Of a stretch of 23,196 nucleotides of DNA, positions 8,728 to 22,008 are shown one piece after another. Below the pieces are notes generated by a model, which made no database searches, was not told the origin of the DNA, and worked only from the letters and a program-made list of their open reading frames with translations. How positions within the stretch are numbered: the stretch's first letter is position 1; each line of letters begins with the position of its first letter. The position numbers were made by a program, and so were the translations under genes. The stretch is from Acanthamoeba sp. SK_2022b (lineage: Eukaryota; Discosea; Longamoebia; Acanthamoebidae): the NCBI GenBank assembly GCA_027943245.1, contig JANDJZ010000761.1, forward strand, positions 1 to 23,196, written 5' to 3'.

Positions 8728-10331
8728 CAACACAATAAATAAAACGAACTTTGACGGTCGAGTAGAGCATCTTGGACTTGATCGGAGCCGACTCGGGGCA
8801 CCAGTAGATGAACACTGCACAGGAGAGACAACAAACACGAGTGATCGATGAGTCTCTCTCTCTCTCTCTCTTTCTCTTGGCCTCGAAGCCCGGCGGTACC
8901 GTTGGACTCGAGGCGGATGGGCCCGGCGCCGCCGTTGTGGGTGTGGGACCACCTGTAGAACACGAAGCGAGGCTCGGCGCTGGGGAGACGGCCGGCGATG
9001 TCGGATATCGCCAGCTGGCTTGCCTCGACGAGCTCCACCGTCTCCTTGACCGTGTCCACGCTCTGTAGTGGGCGGTTGTGGGGGGGGGGGGCATGTGCGC
9101 GGTTGAGCACCGCAAAGTGTTGGGGGGGCTCCGGGGGAGGGCACGGCGTACGATTTGGACGTAGTTCTGCGAGGGCGTGAGGTTGCGGAGCGCGTTCTGG
9201 GCGGCGACCGAGAGCGGGAACTTGACCGAGTGGACGTACTCCCTGGTGTGGCCGGGATCGATCTCGGCGCCGGCCTGCGGTGGCACCACGGAGACCACGA
9301 CGACCGCGCCAAACGGTTGGAGGAGGCCACCCTCGCACAGCGCGCGGGAACTGCCTGCGGCGGGCGCTTACCATGCTGGACCTCTGGACCTCGGCGGCGG
9401 TGAGGGGGGCCGTGCCCTGCGGCTTCTTCAAGCTGTCCTGGTAGGCCGCCCACGTGAAGTCCTCCTGCGGCGCGCCCCACGTCCAGATAAGGGGTGAGGC
9501 GACGCTACCTCGCACACGCACACCGGGGCGCCGTGCGCGCTGGAATGGGGGGAGGAGAGGGGAGGGGGACACGAGGAGAGGGGGCTTGCGTACGGGCGCG
9601 GAGCCATAGAAGTCGTAGGCGAAGTAGTTCTTGCCCAGCTGCCGCTTGAGGTAGTCCCTTCAGTGGCCGCAGGGCAAGTGTCAACGCACAGAAACAACGA
9701 CGACGACAACAACAGCGACAGCGACAACGACAACGACAACAACGACAACGAATCGACCAAGGCGGTGGGGTCACCTGGTCGATGCGTAGAGCATGCGCTG
9801 CTTGACGGGAGAGCCGTCGGGCACGTAGGACAGCAGCACCCACTCGTGGCCGCCCACCGACGCGTCGGTGGAGTCGAGCCGGTACAGCACGAACGCGGCG
9901 GTGTGCCTTTCGAGCTTGGGCACCACCCTGCTGAAGTCTACGAAGAGATGAAAGAAGAAGAAGACGGCGCATGAGTCGTCAGTTTGGACCACGATCACGG
10001 AATCGATTAAAATGTGAGAAGTGAGATTGAAAGGTGTGAGGAATACCATGTTCGGCATCGGCGCTCACGGGCTCGGTGGCAACAGGCACCAGCCGCTCTG
10101 TCGATTTGAATTGAAAAATTGAATTCAAGAGAGGAGTAGCCGCGCGTGGGCAAGGGGGGCGGGTACCGTCCTCGATGGAGACCTTAATAAATCTCACGTT
10201 GCCGCTGACGCGAGCATCGCCGAACGCCTTCTCGAGCTCCTCAGACACTACGAGGAATCTCAGACAAACGGAAAAGATAAAAATAAGCAAGCGGCGCCAG
10301 ATTTACCAGGGATGTTGCTTGAGTGGGTCAT
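8404..10331 (-). CDS. TWF1: Twinfilin (two ADF-H domains, actin monomer-binding)
   Basis: Twinfilin sequesters ADP-actin monomers, caps barbed ends and binds capping protein in the cytosol. Ten exons splice in phase: 10331-10307, 10247-10167, 10097-10047, 9937-9775, 9657-9594, 9464-9372, 9274-9152, 9062-8900, 8814-8750 and 8607-8404. They give 343 residues, the usual family length. The first ADF-H domain spans about 5-135 and includes the hallmark WVLLSYVPDGSPVKQRMLYA. The second spans about 165-290 with FIYWCPESAPIKSKMLYST, the actin-binding helix of ADF/cofilin folds. The tail is basic, ending in an Arg/Pro-rich stretch. The 25-nt first exon encodes MTHSSNIP and matches the short N-terminus expected before the first helix (VSEELEKAF). 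The start lies 165 bp from the divergent NDUFA11-like gene. Intron 9 uses a GTTCGT donor and carries a long microsatellite. Confidence 0.95.
8642..8725. repeat. (CAA)n followed by (CA)n microsatellite in twinfilin intron 9
   Basis: About six CAA units at 8642-8660 run into about 33 CA units. On the sense (minus) strand the intron 8749-8608 reads (TG)n then (TTG)n, ending before the acceptor at 8608. Confidence 0.95.
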
Positions 10332-10496
10332 CTTGGAAATGTCTCTCTCTCTTGTTGTTGGTTTCGTCGTTGTCCCTTGCGTGCCATTAAATCGGGAAAC
10401 GTGCCTAACATTCCCCTCTTGGAACGCAAGGTATGCACTAAGGAAAAGCACGCCACAAAGAAACGCGGAAAGAAGGACAAAGGCGGGAGCGTGAAG
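10332..10496. promoter_or_regulatory. 165-bp divergent promoter region, twinfilin / NDUFA11-like
   Basis: Only 165 bp separate the two ATGs, so both 5' UTRs and promoters must lie here or overlap the genes. The minus side has GAGAGAGAGACAT just before the twinfilin ATG. I see no clear TATA box on either strand. Shared control is inference. Confidence 0.5.
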
Positions 10497-11238
10497 ATGG
10501 CGCATGAGCAAGATCATCACACACAGGGGGACAAGAAGGACGTGGAGATTCCGGACCTCTTCGGTGTTAAGGCGTTCGACGTTCACGGCGACGAGCCATG
10601 CCTGGTGCAGGGCGCCAAGATGGCAGGGACTTCATTCCTTGCCGGCTCGTTCTTCGGTGGAGTACTTGTCTACTGGAAGGACGTCGGCGTGACGCGGGGT
10701 GGTCGACTTGCTGCCCTTCAAGGCACACTTAAGACCATCGGCAGCTACGGTGGATTGTTCGCCCTCATTGGTGCCACCTATGGCACAACTTTCTGCGCCC
10801 TCCAGCACTCCCGCACCAAGAATGACCCCCTCAACAATGTTTTCGCCTCGTGTGCGGCCGGTGGTGTCATTGGTGCCCGTGGTACGTGTCCTACCCATTA
10901 TTATATCTGCGATTCTCCTTAATCTCCCCCCCCCCCTTCCAAATTAAACTTCTTGACGAGCATTATCGCTTGGGCTACTACAACCACTCTGGGGCTTCTT
11001 TCTCTTAACTTCTTTTATGTCCTTTCCATCTCTTGCGCCTGCAGCGACCGGTACCGTGTTTGGCTCCGTGATGGGTTGTGGTGTGACCGCCGGTCTGACG
11101 GCGGTGGGCGAGTACTTCAACTGGACTCTCTCACCCGTCACGCCCCAGCTCGCCGCCCTCAAGCAGCAGCAGCGCCTTCTCCGCACTTCCTCTGGGACCT
11201 CCGATGTTACTCCAACCGACGACAGCGAGTCTCAGTAA
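10497..11238 (+). CDS. NDUFA11: NDUFA11-like mitochondrial complex I subunit (Tim17/Tim22/Tim23 family)
   Basis: Two exons (10497-10881, 11045-11238) encode 192 residues. The core is a run of glycine/alanine-rich transmembrane segments of the Tim17 superfamily: AGTSFLAGSFFGGVLVYW, then TIGSYGGLFALIGATYG, then NNVFASCAAGGVIGAR and TGTVFGSVMGCGVTAGL. The stretch after the second segment, R-T-K-N-DPLNNVFASCAAGGVIGAR, resembles the 'DPLNYFLGGCAGG-GAR' signature of NDUFA11/B14.7 more than Tim17 or Tim23 proper. The role would be a membrane-arm subunit of NADH:ubiquinone oxidoreductase in the inner mitochondrial membrane. The N-terminus has a hydrophilic extension (about 30 residues, His/Asp-rich) and the C-terminus is Ser/Thr-rich. 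ATG 10497 is the first in-frame ATG. A Tim17-family translocase subunit is the alternative. Confidence 0.8.
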
Positions 11239-11452
11239 AGACAACACCCCCTTTGTTTTCTCCTACACGCCTTTGGCCTTGCCCTGTTCTGCTGGAAGAG
11301 TAGTAGCAAGTGGCTTCAACTGTTCGAGACGTTTCGGTGACCGAAGTGGCACGAGTTGGAATTTCTCTTTCGTTTCTTGTGCAGCTGCCAGCAGAGAAGA
11401 GCCACAACAGACAGATCTCGAGAACAGAGTCAAGGCTGTTTGTGAGAACATT
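11239..11452 (+). promoter_or_regulatory. Intergenic region before AP-1 mu
   Basis: A 214-bp tandem gap lies between the NDUFA11-like stop and the AP-1 mu ATG. It is relatively less GC-rich and contains TTTCTTGTGCAG at about 11370-11382, which could be the acceptor of a 5' UTR intron. No other element was recognised. Confidence 0.35.
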
Positions 11453-13546
11453 ATGTTTGGTCCATCGGCTGTGTTCATCCTCGACTCGAGGGTTCCTCCT
11501 TCCAGCTCGATTTCAGAAATCCAATTGCTAGCCCCTTTTGAATTGCATGTTGATGATGGTGTCGTTCTACTACTAATTTGTTTGGCAGGGGAAGGTATTG
11601 ATATGGCGCGACTACCGTGGTGATGTGAGGCTGGGGGCGGCCGAGCGATTTATGGACATCTTGATGGCGTCTGAGGACACGGAGGCAAAGCCAGTCTTTG
11701 TAGAGGACGGTGTCACCTACGCCTCAGTCAACCACAGCAACCTCATCCGTACGTTCGCAGCTGCGCAGCTTTGCTCTCTGGGCCAGAGGGAAAACAGACA
11801 CGTGTTGCGCGTGCACACACTCACACGCACACACGCACACGCACGCACACATGCACGCCGGTACACAACACAGTGCTGGCAGTTACACCGAAGAACGCGG
11901 ACGCGGCCATGATGCTGCTGTTCCTGTACAAGCTCATCCAGGTGCTGGTCAATTACTTCAACAGACTCGAGGAGGAGAGCATCAAGGACAACTTCACCAT
12001 CATCTACGAGCTTCTCGACGAAATGATGGACTTTGGTTATCCGCAGGCCACCGACGCCAAGATTCTCAAAGAGTGCGCGCCCGCCGCGACTACACACGAT
12101 CTGCAATTACTATCTATTATTTATTATTATTTATTATTATTTAGTTGAATATTTATTTCTTTATTCATTCGTTATATGGTGGCGCTGTGACGACAGGTTC
12201 ATCACACAGGACTCGTACAAGCTGCAGAAGGAGGTGCGACCGGCGCCTTCGCTGAGCACAGCAGTGCCGTGGCGCAACGGGAACGTCAAGTACCCGTCCA
12301 ACGAGGTCTTCCTCGACGTCATCGAGAGGGTCAACCTCCTCGTACGCCTCCGCCGGCGCATGCCCGCCGCCAACAACTCGCTGCACGCTGCGGTCTACCC
12401 ACGCTCGTGTGCGCGCTAGGTGAGCGCCAACGGGGCGGTGCTGCGTTCAGACCTGACGGGCCAGATCAAGATCAAGCCCGAGCTCTCCGGCATGCCGAAC
12501 CTCTCCCTCGGCCTCAACGATCGCGTGCAAGTGGACTCCGCGTGTAACCCCCCCCTCCCCTCTCCCCCAATCTGCAGCTCTCCTTCCGCCCCGCGCGCTG
12601 GTCCTCATGCAAAGCGGGCCTGTTGTCCAGCCTTGGGCGGCGGCGGTGGCGGCGGCAAGGGGACAGTCGTGATGGAAGACGTGGCGTTCCACCAGTGCGT
12701 GTCCCTCACCGAGTTCGAGCGGGACAGGTAACGTGGTCGCGGCCACCCCCCCCCCACATGCGTTCCCCGTTTCCTCCTCCCACCACTCACGCTTTCTTTG
12801 CCGCGACGTCGCCGCCACGCTCACCAACAGGAACATCAGCTTCATTCCGCCCGACGAGGAGTTCTCGCTGATGACCTACCGACTCAGCACCCTCAACGTG
12901 ACTTGCCCCCCCCCCTCCTCTTTCCCCCTCTTCTTCGTTCTATCGCCAAGAGAGCACGCGTTCCCCAATGAGCGGCGGCTCACCCTCCTCTCGCCACGGC
13001 GCAGATCAAGCCGCTCATCTGGGTGGAAGCGGTCGTCAACATGCACCAACACTCGCGCGTGGAGTATCTCGTCAAGGTAACCACACGGCCATCATCATCA
13101 TCATCATCATCACACACACACACACACACACCCGCAAACTCAATACGGCAATGCCACAGGCGCGAGCGCAGTTCAAGAACCGTTCGACGGCAAAGAACGT
13201 CAACATCTTCGTGCCCGTGCCTCCTGACGCTGACTCGCCCAAGTTCAGGACCAACTCGAGCGGCACCGTGAAGGTACCACGCTACCCACACACACGCGCG
13301 CGCGCGCCACCGTCCCGCCGCGACACGATGCCGCGCTCTAGTCGTGCGCGCGCGCGTTCCCCCGCTTCCCCGTTCCTAACCGCGAGCGTTCCGCCTTTGC
13401 GCAGTACGTGCCGGAGAAGGACGCCATCTGTTGGCACATCCCCAGCTTCCAGGGCGGCAAAGAGTTCCTCCTTCGGGCCCACGTCGCGCTCCCTTCAACC
13501 GGCGGTACCGCCTCCCCGCTGTGTGTTGCTTGTCCACGCACTGCCG

Positions 13547-13618
<72 letters not shown>

Positions 13619-13902
13619 TGATCGCTCAACCGATCGTCGTACAGGAGGCAATGAAGACGCGCCGAGGTTTGCCCACCCGCCCATCACCGTCCAGTTTGAG
13701 ATCCCCGGCTTGCCCGTGTCTGGCCTTCAGGTCCGCTACCTCAAGGTGTTTGAGCGGTCGGGGTATGTTAGCCCTCCCCCCCCCCGATCCCCCCCCCATT
13801 GCTCATCAAGCCTGACCCACGACTCCAAACCACAGCTACCAGGCGCTGCCGTGGGTGCGCTACATGACCATGAGCGGGGACTACCAGTTTCGCCTTGCTT
13901 GA
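11453..13902 (+). CDS. AP1M1: AP-1 clathrin adaptor complex, mu (medium) subunit
   Basis: The mu subunit recognises tyrosine-based (YxxPhi) sorting signals in cargo at the trans-Golgi network and endosomes. Twelve exons splice in phase: 11453-11491, 11589-11748, 11874-12072, 12197-12341, 12420-12543, 12631-12727, 12831-12897, 13005-13076, 13160-13273, 13405-13504, 13645-13762 and 13836-13902. They give 433 residues against about 423 in animals. The N-terminal longin domain (about 1-140) begins with SAVFILDSRGKVLIWRDYRG and includes DNFTIIYELLDEMMDFGYPQ. The mu homology domain begins near WRNGNVKYPSNEVFLDVIE and ends with the AP-1-type C-terminus YQALPWVRYMTMSGDYQFRL. The match to AP-1 rather than AP-2 rests on FITQ after the longin domain and on this C-terminus. 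The domain contains a glycine run (about seven Gly) at the loop before VVMEDVAFHQC. Confidence 0.95.
13091..13131 (+). repeat. (ATC)n + (CA)n microsatellite in AP-1 mu intron 8
   Basis: About six ATC units followed by about ten CA units lie inside intron 13077-13159, upstream of the GCCACAG acceptor. Confidence 0.85.
13549..13619 (+). repeat. (TG)n microsatellite in AP-1 mu intron 10
   Basis: About 35 TG units with one GG interruption near 13610 lie within intron 13505-13644, about 25 nt upstream of the GTACAG acceptor. Confidence 0.95.
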
Positions 13903-14325
13903 TCGAATCTTTCATGTCTCCGTTTGTGGCCGGTTATGAAACGACTAAAGGTGTGTGTACCTACAAAGATAGGGAGTCGGTCACGTGAACCGGGGGGGGG
14001 GGGTGCGCCCCTGCCGGTGTTGTCAACCGGACGAGGCCGTCCCCCCAATATCCACTGCTTACTTGGACCTTATCTGCTGCACTCTTTGAGATCTACGTAG
14101 ACCTTTGTCACGGTGTGCACCTTGCTTCTTTTTTGTTGCTGTGGCTCAAAAACAGACCGTGATAGGCCACCGGTGTATTCATGGGGGCATTTTCCAGAGC
14201 TTGCTCGCGTGGTTTTTTCCCCGGTGGATCTTCCACCCTTTTTTCTAGTGGCGTTTTGTGTGAAACGGTCCCGGTAAGGGGCACCAGATATCTTCTTCTC
14301 AACTCCTCTTGCAGCAACAGTCACG
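13903..14325 (+). promoter_or_regulatory. Intergenic region between AP-1 mu and the beta-lactamase-fold gene
   Basis: This 423-bp tandem gap contains a poly-G run near 13992-14002. A T-rich segment (14120-14260) follows, and CTCCTCTTGCAG lies just before the next gene's ATG (14326), so a 5' UTR intron is possible. No coding exon, tRNA or repeat was recognised. Confidence 0.4.
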
Positions 14326-17113
14326 ATGAGGCGCGCGGTCGGACAGGTACTCGTGGTGGCCGTGGTCCTGCTGGCGCTGGCGATACGGGAGAGCGCCGCC
14401 CTGCCGTGGGAGGACCTCCACCGCGTCGCGCTCAAGCAGCACTTGCGCGCTGGAGTCGCGAGCAGCAAGCGCGAGATATCCCTGCCGCTTTGCCCCAGCC
14501 ACCCTCGCCCAGTACCGCAGGCATTTATCAACCAACGCGTACTGACGCCACCCGTTTGGCCATGGCGAGCCAACCACAGCTCTGGCAATTGCCCGGTTTT
14601 TTTAACTCACATCCACGCCCCCGTGACACCGACAGTACATGCCCGACCGGATGCGAGAGGTCATCAAGAATGTGGATGCCTCGCTCCGAGCAGCGGCGGA
14701 GGCGGGTGGCCTGACGGCGTCGGTGGGCATCCTGTACGACCAGGAGCTTATCTGGGAGCAGGGCTACGGCCTCATCAACCCCGCCGACCCCTCCTCGTGC
14801 GCCTCCCCTCTTCCTCGTTGCCAGTCCTCATCTCTCTCATCTCCAGCTCGGCCTCGTGTGCCACCGATCACCTCTCACACTCAACTGCGATGGGGTGGTG
14901 GCAGGCTGGCGGACACGAACACGATCTACCGAGTAGGGTCAGTCACGAAGCTCATCACCAACCTCATGCTCTTCCAGCTGAGGGACCAGGGCAAGATCTC
15001 GCTGGACGACCCCGTCAGCGTACGTCTATACGGGAGCAAAGACATACACAGATGCACGGACACTCACAACGCGTTGACAACAGAAATACGTGCCCGAGCT
15101 GACGTGGTCGACTCCCTACAACAACAACCCGGGCATCACCTGGCGCACGCTAGCCGGCCAGGTCAGGTGCAGAGAGAGTGTCACCTGCCGCTGCCACTGG
15201 CTATCGCGAGCTCTAACCATGAGGTGGTCGGTCGGCCAACAGTGGCCTCACCTCAGCGACGCCGTGCAACCTCTTCGAGCTCGTGGAGCTCCTGGGCGAC
15301 GCCTGCGACATCTCCAACGCCGAGGCCTGGAAGCGCGTCACCGCCGAACCGGTGCGCCGTGATGATGCCGCGTGCCTAGCGCTGCGCGACGCCATGTTGC
15401 ACATCGGTGGACCACCAATTGACTCATTCTCCCTTCGAATTTCGTGTATATGCGCGCCGCTTGCTCGTGTCGGACAGCCCACGGCGCCCATGTGGCAAGA
15501 CCCGCACTACGCCGACGGCGCCTACGCGATCATCGGTCGCGCGCTCGAGTCCGTCGTGGGCATGTCCTACGAGGACTACGTGCACCAGCACATCTTCAAG
15601 CCACTCGGTAGGTGTCCCTCCGCCCTTGCCCCCCCCCTCCATATCCTATTTTCCATCTGGTTGCTCTTCAACGAGCTCATTGCTCGTCCAATCGGCCTCG
15701 CCGCCTCCATGTCCTGCTCTGCTCGGCGTGCAGGGATGGACAGCTCGTACATGGCCTACGACTCGTGGTCGGACATGGCCAAGCGGGTGCCGCCGGGCAA
15801 GATCGGCAACATCACCTACCCTTGGTTTGTGGCGCACGCCGATCTCAACTGGGCGCGCCCCACCGGCAACGTACGCTTCCTCCGCGCACTGTTACGACAT
15901 CGCCACGCGCCCCCCCCCCACCACTCACCGCTGATTGGTGCACGCGGTAACTCCGTTGGCGAGACAGGCGTACTCGACAGTGAAGGACCTGGCCAAGCTG
16001 GCCTCGCTGTTCATGGTGGGGCCGGATGAGCGCAGGAACGCGCTGGGCATCTACTCGAGCACGCTGCGCGAGATGCTCACCCCGTCGTTCATCAACGACG
16101 AGCAGGTACACGCACGGCCCAACGAACTTGTGAAGAACAACATCAACAGCTCGCTCATCTCGCCCCGCCACCTTGTGCTTGCCGGTCGTTCTGCACAGAC
16201 CACCGCGTACGCGTTCCCGTTCGAAGTCTACCACAGCAGCGCATTCGGCGCCGACCAGCCGCCCTACTGGGTCCGCATGAAGCTCGGCAGCATGCCGGGC
16301 TACCTCACCTCTCTGATCCTCCTCCCCGAGCTGAGGACAGGTGCTCCCTCTTCCTGGCCAATACTCCACTTCTCCCCGTGCCCATTCGCTGATCCCTCCC
16401 CTGGTCGTGTGTGTGTGTGCGTGTGTGCGTGCGTGCGTGCGTGCGTGTAGCCCTGATGGTGCAGAGCAACGGTTTCTTGATGCCGTGGCAAGCCGTGAGC
16501 GAATTGCTGCCGGCCATCGAACATACGCTGTGGGGTCTTCAGCCCCAGCCCTCCAACCCGGGCAACCTCACGGCCTACGCCGGCACCTATCTGGCCTCCG
16601 TCCTCGGCGGGTAGAGCCCTCTCAACACCACCCGACACACACGACACACGACACAATCTCAGACTGGGGTGGCCCCTTCTCGATTCTCTGGACAGGTTCA
16701 TGCAGGGCAACGTGACTGTCTCGGCAGATCTGCCCAACGCCCAGCTCATCTTCTACATGAGCATTGGCGGTAACGTGCACCTACACCTGCTGGCCTCTTC
16801 CGCTCGCTTGTGCGCTCACGTTTTCTCTCTGCCGTTGCTCTGTGGTCCCGCGCGCGCTGTGCTGTGCGCAGGCCTCGGCTTGCCCAAGACCTCCTTCGGA
16901 GCCCCCACCCGCGCCGTGTGGGAGTACGGCAACTCGTTCCGTCTGTTGGGCCCCGATCCCACCATCGCTTGCCTGAGCGTCGAGAGCGGCTTCACCAACG
17001 TCCTGATCCACTTCAAGCTCGGCGATCCCTCTTGGTTTGGTGGTCCCATCCAAGTGGTTTCGCTCGACGTCCCCTCAGACCCGGTCTGGGGCTGGGACTT
17101 CGTCAAGCAGTGA
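14326..17113 (+). CDS. Secreted serine beta-lactamase/esterase-fold protein (class C / LACTB-like)
   Basis: Twelve exons splice in phase: 14326-14511, 14636-14796, 14905-15019, 15084-15166, 15243-15351, 15478-15607, 15734-15870, 15968-16105, 16199-16340, 16451-16610, 16696-16769 and 16872-17113. They give about 558 residues. A signal peptide (MRRAVGQVLVVAVVLLALAI, cleavage after SAA) suggests secretion or a lysosomal or surface location. The SxxK nucleophile motif is SVTK at about residue 128. The second motif, normally YxN, reads YAD at about 229, in HYADGAYAIIGRALESVVG. The third motif is KLG at about 381 (MKLGSMPGY). NxS/T glycosylation sequons (GNITY, NLTAY, GNVTV) fit secretion. The C-terminal ~150 residues after the catalytic domain form a beta-rich extension seen in some serine-hydrolase relatives. 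The substrate cannot be told: peptidase, esterase or transpeptidase are all possible. Exon 1's 3' end is the least certain boundary. Confidence 0.85.
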
Positions 17114-17540
17114 GACCGCCTCCCTCCTCCCAGGGATAAAAAAAAGATGACCCCTCTACATTATCCAAGCAAGGTCGTCTCTGTGATGATGATGTGGAGG
17201 AATAGGGCTTTTCCACATACTTTCAAGGATAGTTGTTTTGCTGTACAGATTTGAACAAGCAAGTGGCTCAAACATGTGTAGCCCTTGTGGTACAACATTG
17301 AGGGTGGAACAGGGAAGGTTTGGGCAGAGCTCCCAGCTCACCCAGTGAACCATTGGCGAGAGGCCCTTGAGGGGAGTATGTAGGTGCAGTGACCGTCTCT
17401 CAGTTCTGAACCAGGCACTCACCACACTACAAGACACAAAGGTGTAGGCAACCTGCAAGACTAGGACCGTTAACCAAATAAACTTGGCATTCACAACGAG
17501 TAACAACAACCAGCTGCGGTATTCCCTCGCATGAGTTCTC
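17114..17540. other. Convergent intergenic region, lower GC
   Basis: This gap separates the plus-strand beta-lactamase-fold gene and the minus-strand UER1-like gene, whose stops face each other. It is non-repetitive and visibly less GC-rich than its surroundings. GGATAAAAAAAAG near 17131-17146 and AAATAAA near 17475-17481 are possible plus-strand polyadenylation signals. A minus-strand frame of 117 codons (17509-17156) with a hydrophobic start exists, but I could not relate it to any family. Confidence 0.5.
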
Positions 17541-17799
17541 TCAGTTGTCGAGGCCCAGGTTCTTCCTCATGCGCTGGAACATTTGGTCCAGGGCCTTGTG
17601 GATCTCGGGGAGGTCGGGGTACTCGGCGAGCAGCTTGCTCATGTCCTGCACGAGGCACACAAAAGGGTCAACGGGTCTGTCCAATTGTGCCCCGTGGAGG
17701 GAGAAGCGGTTTACCAGCTCGTTGTTGGAGCGACCGGCCTTGAGGATCTTGGCCTGGTCCTCGAGCGAGAAGTTGTGCCACTCAAAGTCGGGCTTGATG

Positions 17800-17868
<69 letters not shown>

Positions 17869-18937
17869 AGAGCAGCAAACGAGCGGTGAGCGAGCAGCGA
17901 GGCATGCGGCGCGTGGGGGTGGATGAAAGCACACCTTCTTGTAGAGGGCCAGCACTTCGTTGTGCGAGGCGACGCCAGGGTTGGTGAAGTTGTAGACGCC
18001 CTTGCGCTCCTTCTTGGTCATGTCGATGGAGATGGGCAAAAGGTCGTGCAGGATGGAGAGCGAGTTGGGCACGTCCACGACCTTCTCGTACTTGCTGATC
18101 TTCGTGAGGAAGCTCCTGGGGTTGAGGTCGTCGGAGATGGGCATGCGGAGCCTGAGGGTGAGCACGTTGGGGTAGGGCTCCAACAGCTGTGCGGCACGAC
18201 GAAAGTGAACCCGCAAGTGTGCCCGAGTCAGTCCACTGACTGCGCCCCATCGCGCCTCCTCTCGCTTGTGTTGAGGGCGAGCATGGACGAACCTTCTCGG
18301 CGAGGATCTTCGAGTGCGAGTAGAAGGAGCCGTCGTAGTTGGGGACGTCCTGTTCCTTGAAGCCCTTGCCGCTGCCGATGGGGTGGTCCGCGTCGTACTG
18401 GTAGATGCATCCACTGGCGTAGTTGGTGACGTGAACGCCCTCCAAGTAGCAAGTGTCAACGAGATTGACAGTGCCCACGATGTTGGCTCTACACAGAGGG
18501 AGAGGAGCTCAGGTGAGCCACCAAGCTTGATAATAAATCGAAAATGATTAGAGGTACCGCGTAGTGTCTTGCTTGTGATCCTCACACCAATCGACGTTGG
18601 GCCTACCAGTCTGCGAAGGTCGTGTTAACACGCGCGACCAGACTTCTAGCGCTACATGTAGATACGTACCACACCAGCCACGTTAAGCACGTATTTGGGC
18701 TTGTATTGATGCAAATCCTTCAGAATGGCAGCCCTGTCCTCGAGCCTGGCAGTGGCAACGTTGACCTCCTCGCCCTGCTCCTTGAGCATTGCGATCAAAA
18801 GCCCTCCCAGCCAGCCCTTGCCGCCGAAAATCAAGAAGCCCTGCCAATCGCGATCGAATTTTTAGCGCTTGCTAAGCGTCAACAGGTGCTTTCTTCAAGA
18901 GAGAGAAACCCACCTTTCTGTCGTCGTGTGATTGCAT
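17541..18937 (-). CDS. UER1: Nucleotide-rhamnose synthase/epimerase-reductase (3,5-epimerase/4-reductase, UER1-type)
   Basis: The family converts dTDP- or UDP-4-keto-6-deoxyglucose to the rhamnose nucleotide by 3,5-epimerisation and NADPH reduction at C4. Seven exons splice in phase: 18937-18914, 18840-18670, 18610-18558, 18488-18293, 18186-17935, 17801-17715 and 17645-17541. They give 295 residues, the full length of plant NRS/ER. The Rossmann nucleotide motif is GGKGWLGG at about residues 14-21. The family signature TGRPNVDWCE follows, then NYASGCIYQYD. The SDR catalytic pair is YSHSK (Tyr about 139, Lys about 143). The stretch RMPISDDLNPRSFLTKISKY, the motif YNFTNPGVASHNE and RSNNELDMSKL are typical of UER1/NRS and not of general epimerases. 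The upstream UDP-glucose 4,6-dehydratase is not in this window. Intron 5 (17934-17802) ends in a CA repeat that runs into the acceptor. Confidence 0.95.
17803..17868. repeat. (TG)n microsatellite forming the end of UER1 intron 5
   Basis: The run of about 32 TG units has two interruptions. It reads (CA)n on the sense (minus) strand and ends CACACAG at 17802, so the repeat supplies the acceptor for the exon starting at 17801, as in HMGR intron 3. Confidence 0.93.
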
Positions 18938-19104
18938 GGTGATCTGTTCTGAATCTAGAGATGGACGGTACACTCGCTTCTTCGCAAGTCGTTGTTTTTG
19001 GTGGGCCTGTAACCCCGCTCACCTCCGCTGACAGCTTTTTATTTTTTTATTTAGCAATAAAATAACATTTCTGACAGAATAAAGAAATAAGTTTTGAGCT
19101 GGAG
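18938..19104. promoter_or_regulatory. 167-bp divergent promoter region, UER1 / Arp10
   Basis: Both ATGs face away from this short gap. The Arp10 side holds an AT-rich block, TTTTTATTTTTTTATTT then AATAAAATAAC, at about 19035-19065. The UER1 side is GC-mixed. The size is almost identical to the other divergent gap (165 bp). Bidirectional promoter use is inference. Confidence 0.5.
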
Positions 19105-21907
<2,803 letters not shown>

Positions 21908-22008
21908 CGGTGGCCTTGGGGCGAGGGCAGTAGTAGCAGTAGTAGTATAAATTTTTCGTTTCTCCAACCAATGGTGTGATGGTGGTGGTTGATATGTAAC
22001 ACCGCTCA
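21908..22008. other. 101-bp convergent intergenic gap, Arp10 / PGGT1B
   Basis: The two stop codons are 101 bp apart, so the 3' UTRs must be very short or overlap. The gap includes (AGT)n-like AGTAGTAGCAGTAGTAGTAT and TATAAATTTTTC, which may serve cleavage in either direction. I see no gene. Confidence 0.5.
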
